Assembly: GCF_963576615.1 (NCBI RefSeq)
Contig: NC_088717.1
Location: 40,006,302-40,070,301 of the forward strand
DNA length: 64,000 bases
Source: Watersipora subatra
Taxonomy: Eukaryota; Bryozoa; Gymnolaemata; Cheilostomatida; Watersiporidae
Reading direction: 5' to 3'
Shown piece after piece: positions 44,201-56,200 of the stretch; within the stretch, counting starts at the first letter, position 1; each line of letters opens with the position of its first letter. The position numbers were made by a program, and so were the translations under genes. The notes under the pieces are model-generated. The model did no database searches, had not been told where the DNA came from, and saw nothing but the letters and a program-made list of their open reading frames with translations.

Positions 44201-47200
44201 ACAGTGAATATAATATGACTACTGCAATCTAGTGGCTAATTGTAACTGCTCAAGTTGCTGGCCAATTAAGGCTGTCTACATCAAGCTTTCAGCCAATCAA
44301 AACTGACTGTCTCACGCGACTAGCCAATTACATCTGCATAACTTAGCTGATAGGCAATTGGAATTTACCACCTTTACAATGAGTGTTCATGATTCAATAA
44401 CAATGGTTTCTGTGGTTTTTTCTTGTTCAATTTAAACTAATGCTAGCATCTCACACTCTCAGCCATAAATGTTCTCAATTAGCTGTACACACACATTTAG
44501 TTAAGTCATGAAATATATTTTTATGCGGTAGACATTTTAGTATTTAGAATATTTTAATTTGATAGTCTATTTTGTTTTGTATTATATTTTCTTTGTTACA
44601 CAGGATATCCTGCCTCCCGTCAGTAACAAGAGAGAGCTCAGTGCAAAGCACATGGGAAAAGAGTATGTGAAGTATGAAGCCTTGTGTCGGGGTGAAGATA
44701 TCATGGTGGGTAGCTGTGGCATCTCATTCACTAAAGAAAACTTTTAAACCTTTTTGAGTTAAAGTAAAATAAGATGGTTGGTCTTGTATAGGGCTTGTGT
44801 GGGTTTTGTGTAGGTCTTATGTGGGGCTTATGTAGGGCTTTTGTGGGTCTTGTGTAGGGCTTGTGGAGGTCATGTGTAGGGCTCGTGTAAGTCTCGTGTA
44901 GGGCTTGTGTAGGTTTTGTGTGGGACTTGTGTAGGTCTTGTGTAGGGCTCTTGTAGGTCTTGTTTAGGGCTTGTGTAGGGCTTGTGTGGGTCTTGTGTAG
45001 GTCTTATGTGGAGCTTGTGTAAAGCTCGTGTGGGTCTTGTGTAGGGCTTGTATGGGTCCTGTGTAGGTCTTGTGTAGGTCTTGTCTGGGGCTTGTGTAAG
45101 TCTCGTGTAGGGCTTGTGTAGGTCTTATGTGGGGCTTGTGTAGGGCTCGTGTAAGTCCCGTGTAGGTCTTGTGTGGGACTTGTGTAGGTCTTATGTGGGT
45201 CTTGTGTCGGGCTTGTGTAGGACTTGTGTAGGTCTTGTGTTGGGCTTGTGGAGGTCTTGTGTAAGGCCGCTGGAGGGTCTGAGTAGATTGCATGGCCATA
45301 GAGTTCAGAGCTTTTTTGAGAGCAGTCACTGTGTTTCCATACTTTCAAAGAAATGCCAAAGCATGAGAATTCTAATCTTTGAAAAAAATTCATCTCGAAG
45401 TGTCAAAAAGGATGAATATAAGAGATAGTATTGAGAAGTTTTAACTTTCTGAGCGCTCTACAGGTGTTGTGAGGTCTCCTTGTAAGACCGACTGTGTGTA
45501 AGAATTGCTGTCTTGACATTTAATTCTATTATTATTTAATCTATTATAAATTATTTATAATAGATTATAATAATTATAATTGTATTATAATTATTATAAT
45601 ATATTAATTATAATTTAATTTATAATTATAATTTGATTTTATTGCATTTGAATATGAAGAGGAAAATACAAAAAACTGTTAGTCCCTAAATAATTAAATG
45701 TGAACAAGCACTAGTACTAAGAATCCAATAATATAGGTGGATATTGGTTAATAATTGAAATAGAGAAGTTTGATATGTGACTAGCCATTATGTACCCCTT
45801 TAACTGACTGTTTTTAACATAAAGTTGAGAATTTATTCTGCAATCCATGAAATTGTGTCACAGCCAAAAAAGGAATAACAACTCCAAAAGAGGTTATATT
45901 TAATGTGTAGCAGCTCTATTGATGTTATCATATAAGAGTCTTCTTTTATGGATATCGAGGGTTATGGGTTCTTTATAGTCATGATCTGACTGTTGATCTG
46001 TTGATATTTTTTAGTAGCAATTTATATACACTTTGAATGCGAATAAGGTTTTTTGTGTGAGATTTGTGTTACTTGTATTTTATTAAAAAATAACTTTCAT
46101 CATAGTTTGGAGTTGTTGCAGGGTTGTTATTGTAGTTGTTAGGCAGAAATGATGATTATTTTAGTTTGAATGTTAAAAGGTGTGGTTGCTGCCAATGATT
46201 GAGAGATGGCATCCAGATCCTGCAGTGGTGTCTGAAATAAACTAGTTCACCTTTGTTGGAAAACTAAATTATCATTTACAACATTGTTACTCATTGTGAA
46301 TATAGTCAATAGTCATAAATTATATATTAAATTAATCCTCATTTTGTCCTGATTTAAAATATGTAAACCAAACAGCTGTAAAATTATGTTTTTGAATGAT
46401 TATGTAGTCTAAAATCTTAACATTTCAATTTTTAATAGTTGAAGATAACAATCTATACAGATATGACAACAGCGCATCCATTTTATGTGTTTATTTCAAG
46501 TCATATACATGTACTAAGAGTGTTCATATGACTGCAGGCCAATCCTTATAAGCATGACCTCAAGTGTTACTACTCCACTAGTGATGGTAACCCACTTCTC
46601 CTGCTCGCTCCTGTCAAAGTGGAGGAACTATACAAGTCGCCAGATATCCTCCTGTACCACGATGTCATCAGTGATGGAGAGATAGAGATGGTGAAAAACC
46701 TTTCAACTCCCATTGTATGTCCAGTTCAACCGCTCTCTCACACACTCTCTCACACATAGCGTGTCTCTTCTGTGTAAACATTCAGGAAGAAACTGGTTAA
46801 AGATACACTTTCACAAAGCTTTAGTAAATTTTATCAAATAATCAAATGATTATTAACAAATTAATTGTTAATAATCATTTGTGATTATTTTTGATGTTTT
46901 AAGTAATCTGACTGCCAGGATGTTTTAAGATTAAAATCCACAAAATTTGATCACGGTTAAAACACTCAGATCAAGCGGTGGAGTAATTATGACGTCTCTA
47001 GTTGGAAAGAGACCTACAGAATAGAGACGCGTAACGCTGCAACTTGAACGCACTAGCCGATATCGAATATCCCAACAATAACAACTCGTGACGTCGTTTT
47101 GCACATATTTTTCTTTGGAGCAGTTTAACTGCGATCAAGTTTTATCTTGAAACATCCTGGCAGTCAGATCACCTCAAACATCAAAAACAATCGCAACTGA

Positions 47201-50200
47201 TAGACAAATATCGATAATTTCTGATAAAATCTACGAAAGTTTTGTGTAAGTTGACCTTTACTATGATACTAATATTTAATCTAATTTACAATAGTTTTTT
47301 AAATCTGACAAAGTGCAGTAAACCCAACTGCTTAATAAAATTTATTTTTTATTTTCTTAGCCGTTTGTTAAAATTAGGTTCTTTGACTGATTTTATAATT
47401 GCTTGTCATCACACAGATATGTAAATATTTCTTCAGTTAGTATTGGCTGCAGCTGCACCAGTGTGTTGACTGAGGTAATGTTCAACTTGCTCTGCAAACA
47501 GCAAGATGATTTGGATCTGCCATGAATGATAGCTATAATAGTTAGTGAGTGGGAATGGCAGATGACTTTAATAAAATACAAATAATTGCTTACAGGCGTA
47601 TATGAGATCCTCCCAAATTATGGGATTACTTTAGTTTCAATAAGCAAACACTATCAAGCTAGCTCATATACTGTGTTCAATAATAAGTATAATGATAAGT
47701 ATAATAATAAGTATAATAATAAGTATAATAATAAGTATAATAATAAGTATAATGATAAGTATAATAATAAGTATAATAATAAGTATAATAATAAGTATAA
47801 TGATAAGTATAATAATAAGTATAATAATAAGTATAATAATAAGTATAATAATAAGTATAATAATAAGTATAATAATAAGTATAATAATAAGTATAATAAT
47901 AAGTATAATAATAAGTATAATAATAAGTATAATGATAAGTATAATAATAAGTATAATAATAAGTATAATAATAAGTATAATGATCCCACGACCACACGAG
48001 CGGAGCGGAAGTGTGGGAGTTTTATGATAAATGCATGCGCACACAACTTACGAAAATTATTAATCAAAAATGAGACGAACCCTCGTCAAGAAATTTCATC
48101 AAAAAATTTAAGCATCGGAATGTGAAGTCGTTAAAGTATAATAACGATACAAAGCACATTTAAACCTATTTAAATATGTTACCAAGTCTTTGTAAACCTT
48201 CGATAATATCTTAAAACTTACCCATCTGATCGGATTATACACAAATAGACAGATTAATTTCAACGAAAATCGCCACAAAACACTTGAAAAGCTTGGTTTA
48301 ATAAAAGTTAAGACCGGAAATTAAAACGCCGAGGGACAGATAACAGAACGATGAAGTATGACGATGTCTTGCGCATTTCACGAAAAGATAACGTGCACTT
48401 TTCACCAGTCTATAGCATTGTCGAATTGCCGAAGGTTTTGGCCATTAACATAGGAGTACAGAAATCGTTTCATTTTTGCTGATTTCAATTTTTTCATGTT
48501 CATTTGCCAACACATTTAAATACTTTCACATTCTAACTGATGTCCAACGCAGTATAAGTAAAGGCAAGCAAATGACGATGATATTTTTTATCGTTTCTTA
48601 TGAGATTATAACAATAATTAACTATAAGTTTGGATGACTACAGAACAATGACTACGTAGTACAGACTTTCTAAAAATCTAACGCAGTGTAAGTAAAGGCA
48701 TGACGATGATATTTTTTCTAACGGTTCAAATGAGATTATTGCAATTATTAATTATAAGTTTGGATGACTACAGGACAATGACTACGTAGTACAGATTTTC
48801 TAAAAATCTATATAAATATCACAACTTCGTGATATTGTTAGCTATGCCGTTTGGAAATGTAAACAAAATTGTGCATTGGTTTTTTATTATTACTATATAA
48901 ATAATATTGGTTATTCTAATAATATCAATGCATTTTACTTCTAATATTGGCCAATATTGCATTTCTGTTTTTGCAGGAGGAGAGATATAAACATATAATC
49001 TTTTCCTTTCATTATTACTATTTGTTGTATATAATAACACCCAGTACATTACAGCTACCATTGCAGTTATCCTATTTGACTGCTAATATTGCATTTCTCA
49101 ACCATCAGTACCCTTTCTTTTTTCCAATATCACTTTGGTCGTGGGCTGTATGACAGTGGAATTTCTAGTAAGTATAATAATAAGTATAATAATAAGTATA
49201 ATGATAAGTATAATGATAAGTATAATTATAAGTATAATGATAAGTATAATGATAAGTATAATGATAAGTATAATTATTGCCTTATCTAATATTAACTCTT
49301 TAAAACTCATTTTTAAAAAGGAAAGAACCACTTATGTCAAACTTACATTCAATGATATTTGAGCAATGGTAACAGCTATAAATCATCCAAAATCCTATGA
49401 TAAGATCAAAGTGAAATATGAGTGATTTCTCATACTTGGTTTAGAAGAAGTGGAAGAACTGGTGACACGACTCTCCAACACTACCAGAGAATAAACTAAA
49501 ATTGTTAAGTAATTGTATCCAGTTTAATGATATACTCCACCATGTGTTTAAGCCATTCCTTTAGCACAGTGGTTAGGAGGCAACTGGCTTGTGGGCGTGA
49601 CAGATATCCTGTTTTTGCTATTGTATCTTACAATTGTCTGTTTACAGCTAAAGAGAGCCACGGTAAACGACCCCAATACAGGGAGGCTTATATACTCTAG
49701 CTATAGAGTTAGTAGGAGGTCAGTGAATAGCCTGTGTTCAAAGCTTGTGTTCATAGCCTGTGTTCATAGTCTGTGTTTCGAACTTACTAACAGTGATGCA
49801 TCGCTATTGGGAAACTGGACTTGTAATGGTTGTACATTATGGTTAAGAAATGCTGCTGCTCTCTAAAAGATGAAGAGAGCGGCAGCTCTCTTCATCTTCC
49901 TAATGTCCTTAAGGAAGATGTCTTTCTTTTTCCTAAAATTGTGATGAAAGCCTTATTGGTAAGCATCTCTGAAACCCTTATATGGTCTCAATGATCACTC
50001 GAAGGAGGATATTATCGCCTTATGATATTATGAGATTTGATATGATAAGATCGTTTTCTCAAGAAGTAACTAATTTTACTATTTTTTATTTTATTCGATT
50101 GTCTATTATTCTAGTTGTTATTATTAACTGGCTACATAATCTTGGTCAACATTCTAATGAGCCAAGGTAAAATAAAATGGCTGGAACATGTATAATAGAA

Positions 50201-53200
50201 CATGCATGCGGTCCCATAATATATTTCTTGACAGTAAAATGGCTGAATATGGATACACAGGAAGCAGCCTCATATGTGTATTTTAGCAGCTTTTGACTAG
50301 CATAGCTTTGTGAGCACTTGAATACTAGCAAGGTAGTGCAGTTAACTCTACTAGTTGTCTTCACCAAGGAGGTAGTTTTAAAAAAACTTCATTTCTTGAA
50401 ATTTTGAAAAAAAACAGTCAGTTCTGCTAGTCTTTTGAAAATGATGGGGTCATTGCAGAACTGCAATTCAAATAGTATCGTCGTAAATACAGTAGACGCT
50501 CCTACAACTAGAACTGTTATAGGAATTTTACATTATGTGAACCATAAAATACATGTAAATTGCATAATCCATTCCAGGATCATTCCAAACTCACCCCTTT
50601 GGCCCTTCAAATAGAAAAAAAGACTAAACTCCTCTTATTAATTTAATAGCTGTACAGTAACTGTGGTATTATTGATTTGTATCGATAATGTTTCTCCTTT
50701 GTCTTATCACTCTAACTTGATTTAGAGTTCACGATTACGATAATTTTACATGAAGTAATTGGCAGGGCACACCTTCAATGTCACTTTAAATCGATTCTTT
50801 TGATTTTTCCTTTTAGACAACAAGGTTTGTGCTGGAAAAGGTTAGGTTTAAATAAAGTAAAACGAAAACATACTATAGTGAGAGCGATTTCTGTCTGTTT
50901 GTTCAAAGCCAGGGTTAGAGGTTAGGATAAAAGATTATTTTCAACGAAACTCCAACTCGTAACATTTAGATTGGTAGACTGACACTCTAACAATCAGTAG
51001 ACTGATACTCTACCACTCAGACTGACACTCTAATACTCAGTAGACTGACACTCTAACACTCGATAGACTGACACTCTAACAATCAGTAGACTGACACTCT
51101 ACCACTCAGTAGACTGACACTCTAATACTCAGTAGACTATCACTCTAACACTCGGTACACTGACACTCTAACACTCAGTAGACTGACACTCTACCAGTCA
51201 GTAGACTGACACTGTAACACTCGGTAGACTGACACTCTAACACTCAGTAGACTGACATTGTAACACTCGGTAGACTGACACTCTAACACTCAGTAGACTG
51301 ACACTCTACCACTCGGTAGACTGACACTCTAACACTCGGTACACTGACACTCTACCACTCGGTAGACTGACACTGTAACAATCAGTAGACTGACACTCTA
51401 ACACTCGGTAGACTGACACTCTAATGCTCAGTAGACTGACACTCTAACACTCGGTAGACTGGCACTCTAACACTCAGTAGACTGACACTGTAACACTCGG
51501 TAGACTGACACTCTAACACTCAGTAGACTGACACTCTACCACTCGGTAGACTGACACTCTAACACTCGGTACACTGACACTCTACCACTCGGTAGACTGA
51601 CACTGTAACAATCAGTAGACTGACACTCTAACACTCGGTAGACTGACACTCTAATGCTCAGTAGACTGACACTCTAACACTCGGTAGACTGACACTCTAA
51701 CACTCGGTAGACTGACACTCTACCACTCGGTATTAGTTATCCGCTTTTTCCAACACCGAGTGATTATCGGTATCCGGAAAACCAATAATTTTCGGTGACA
51801 GCTAGTTATCCGCAGCTGGTTTGATATGATCGTTATTTATCCGTGAAAGCCTATCGGTAATTGGTTATCCGGAAAGATTTTTGTATTTGACAGGCTGCAG
51901 CATTACAAGCGACGTGTGCGCCGGAGAATCTCCCGCACAATGAGCTGCTTATGAAAGAGCTTATTTGACGTCTCACCCACAATCGCTATGTAACTGAATG
52001 AGAAAGAAATGAGAAAAATGAAAGAGAAAAATCGCGCGTCAATTGATGTTATGGTTAATAGCAAAAACGCATCTTTGAGGAACACGCTAATCAAAAAGAG
52101 TCGCTCAGCGCACATTGGCAATCACAACTTTTTTCTCAGACATTCTGAAAACACAACACTTGCGAATTATATTATAACTCTTTCTTCAACGAACATTACC
52201 ACGCTTACCTATAGGTATCTCGTATTATATTACGTTTTACATTGATAAAATGTAAAACGTAATATACGTTTTATATTTTATCAAATATAAAACGTATATT
52301 ACGTTTTATAATTTTGATAAAACCTCCATTTGATTTGTTTAATATACACTATTTATACGTTTTATATTTGATTTATCCTCCTCCACCTGCGTTATATAAA
52401 AATGGGCAGTAGGTAAGCTGAAGTTAAACACACACTGAAAACCATTTACCGAACTACAATACCAACAATACCGAACTTTCTTAGTTGGCAAAGGATACCG
52501 AAGATGGTAAATACCGAGGATACCGACACCGAAAAACTCGACAAAAAAGTGCAAGGATATCCTATCCGGCACTGAATTATATACCGGCCCAATACTATTT
52601 GGTATACTGGCACTCTAACACTTGGTAGACTGATACTCTAACACTCGGTAGACTGTCACTGTAGCACTTGCAGCAATCTACCGCCTTTAGGTATTTATGA
52701 ATAATTACGCAACTGCTTGCTATCTGTGCTTTATTAGCACTCCTGTTGATCTCTCATGTCATACTAAACTAATTAGGTAGTATAGGTAATAGAGATACCC
52801 CCTATACATCGGTTTTTCTCCCAAGTGAAACAATAGAGAAAACGATAATTTTAAGGCTAACTATGGAACTCTCGTTATTTGAATAGAATTTGAGAGCTTG
52901 CACTGACTTGACACTTTATATTATATGGAATTTCTCACCTAGTATGAAGTAAAAATTACCTAAATTCTTTACATTGTGTGGAATTTATGTAAAAGGTTTT
53001 ACGTTATAGGAGCGTCTCCTGTACTAATTCATTCTCTAAGAGATGAGTGTTTGCAAAACCTAAAATCTGTCATGATATATAGTTTTACATGCCGAGGTCA
53101 CACTATATCAGTGGTTCCCAAATGGTGGGGAATTCCCTCCAAGGGAGGAAATTTTCATTTTCAGGGGAGAGTTCCAGCCTTTATTTATAAATTTTTGCTG

Positions 53201-56200
53201 ATACATTGTATCTTTCACCAATAAGATGCTGACCAGACCTTTATAATGATAGTTAAACTACTAAATGTTGTGATACTTAATATTTGGTGCTGTGGAATGC
53301 AGAAATGACAAAATATGAAGAAGTATGCAGATTGAAAGCAAAACGAAGCCTGATAGAATAGGGGGGAATAGAGTTTTTGTAGTCTGGAAAGGGGGAAACC
53401 TGCGAACTTAATTGGGAACCCCTGCACTATACTATACATAGCTATATATCTATATATATATACTGTATTTATAGATATATATATACTGTATTTATAGATA
53501 TATATATATATATTTATATATATATTTATATATATATACAATATATCTATACGCTGACAGCATTATAAACTACTTGCAGTTCCTGGCTCTATGATCGATA
53601 CCATGAAGCTATTGTCACGATAACCAAAAGAATATCTGCCATCACCAACCTTGATATGACCTCGGCTGAGGGCCTACAAGTGGTCAACTATGGCATTGGA
53701 GGGCAGTATGAGCCCCACTATGACCATTCTCGTGATGTGAGTTGTTTAGGTTGTATTCCGAGTCTATTAATCACCATAGTGGCTTCCGGATGCTGTTTGC
53801 ATTTCATTATTTGATGTCATCTATTACCTTATGTGAAGCTTGGTGCATCTCTATTCGTCATTATATTTGTTTTTGTAAAAGATATGGCTGTGTATGTCAG
53901 TTGTATTAACTTGCCAATTGTATTTAGTCATTTTATGAATCAGTGTAAGCTTTCCGATTTTAATAGGCAGCTAGACTAGACTAGATTTTTAGGCAGCGAT
54001 ACCAGGTAGGCCTATTTGGAAGTTTTCTTCCTATAGACCGCTGTAGACCAGGTGTTAGAAAGTTGTCTTTATTCAGGCAATTAGACCAGGTGTTTGGAAT
54101 TTGTCTTCTTTTTGGCGGCTAGACCGGGTTTTGGGAGCTGTCTTCCTTTATGCAGCTAGACCAGGTGTTTGCTAATCCTAGAGATTTTGCATAGCAAATA
54201 AATTTACTTTTTTAAAAGCTAGGCATCTTGTGTTATTCACACGTATCTTTTTAAGTGGTTTTCATATGCGGATGCCAAATACGATGTAGATCACTGGCTA
54301 GATTTAATAATTTCTCGCCAAGCATGGCATCAGCTCAACTCCTCATGAGGCCTATTAGTAAATTATGAAAGATATACTAAGATTTCATCAAGCGACACCT
54401 GGGTGTGTCAGTGTCTAAGCACCACGCTGGGCTGACAAGCGGATCACGTTTCTATAGGGCGCTATTATAGGAGAGTGATGGTTGTGCGACGCCTTATGTT
54501 AAGGCATATTTTTGCATATAAAACAACGGGAAAGCAGGACCTATTTTCACACGCAAGTACGTCGTAAGGTCGTTTCAATGGCTTAAAGATGGCGCATCGC
54601 ACGAGGGTTTTGCTTCCAAACAGCAACACAGAATCACGACAGAATGAAAGTGACACGGCTGTTACCATGGTGGCATTGCAACACCATATAGGGGTGTTTC
54701 GCTACGTTTTCACTACATAAAAACATATTTATAGTTTAGCTGTATGTAGTCACCTCTGAGATTCGCAACATATATAAGCGCAGTCCTTTCAGCGACAGTC
54801 TAATTATTTGATTAAAAAACAAACATGTTGATGTTTGATCACCGGCATATGTACCGTTCATGTTTTCCCAATGTGTCGAAGAGGCAATACCAGATTTGGT
54901 ATACTACGTTTATCAAATCCTTTTATCATGGAGAAACTTTTATCATATCGTAGTTATATCAAAACTCTTGGCCGTCTATTTTAAGGGGTAAGTTGTCATC
55001 ACCCATTATGAGCTATATTAAATATGAACCTCTTGATAAAAATGTCGGTTTTACATCTGATCCACTTGCTTCCTTTTGTCACTTTTCTTTACCTCAAATA
55101 TTTCAACCTATTAATAGAAGTGATGAACTTAGATGTGATTGTATGATTTTTCTCGGCTAAAAAGTGTTCAAATTCCTCAATGCTTATCATTTTTCTACTT
55201 GAGAAAATAGCGCGATCATATGTCAGTTTCTGTCTTCAGTGGGCTAGCTTTCCATATTCAGCTCATGATAAATCTGCAGCTTCTGGTATTAAAGTAGAGT
55301 TTAGGAATAGCATAAAATGGGATGAACCTACAGCGAACTTCGAAAAATCCTTATCATTTGATTGCAAGAATTTATATAAGGTTTTTTGCACTTCCTGAAG
55401 GAAACTGAACTTTCCAGATTTTTGTGGAGCGTAGATTTTTGGCATCTCGCAGAAAGTATTTCTCCAGTATTCCTTTGTTTATGCGTACCATTGATGTGTG
55501 TGTGGTAACAATAGTCACTTCGCAGCCTAACAATGGTGATGGTAGTTAGAGCAGATGTTTACATTTGCCGCTAGCATAGTCCAGGTGAAAAAACTATCTC
55601 AACTAGCAACTATGGTCAGCAGCAAATTTTAATGAAAAGCAAAATGACTCATCCATGACCTCTTATAAACAAACTCATGTTGAATGCTTAATGTTTGTGT
55701 TAGAAGACGGGTAAGACAACTTCTTGTTCCAGTTGTACAATATTTTTAGTGAAGTTATTACTGTGGAGATGAAATAAAGTGATTATTAATGCTGGCTCAT
55801 TTATATGCAAAGTAATGCTGGAGTAGGGATATCTTGCATTATAGCTCTTTGGTTCACATGTTCGTATTGCTGTCTAATTCTGGCTATATTTACAGGGTGT
55901 GGATGGATTTCCTGTGACACAAGGAAATCGGGTTGCAACCTGGATATATTATGTAAGTGTCTGTTTGTATATTCCCCTTATGATGTTCTACTTGATCAGA
56001 TATGATCTGTGAGTTGGAAGTGTCTGACATACACGTAGATAAAAAATGGTGTGTTATCTATGAAATGTACTTAGGACCTGCGGCAATTGGTTTAAATGTA
56101 TAGAGTTCGAGGGGATCATATTGCTCAGTAGTTTTGTAAATATTCGAGGTTGTTTAAAAATAGTCTGTCTACCAGGGTTGGCTGCGCACAACTCTGTTAA

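Noticed and set aside
44964..45393. Thr-Gln-His-Lys repeat frames on the minus strand
   Set aside because: Caused by the degenerate 11/22-bp intronic minisatellite.
47586..48125. Open frame of Asn-Lys-Tyr-Asn repeats, and Leu/Ile/Tyr repeats on the other strand
   Set aside because: Produced by the 12-bp satellite, whose period keeps all frames open; no coding signature outside it.
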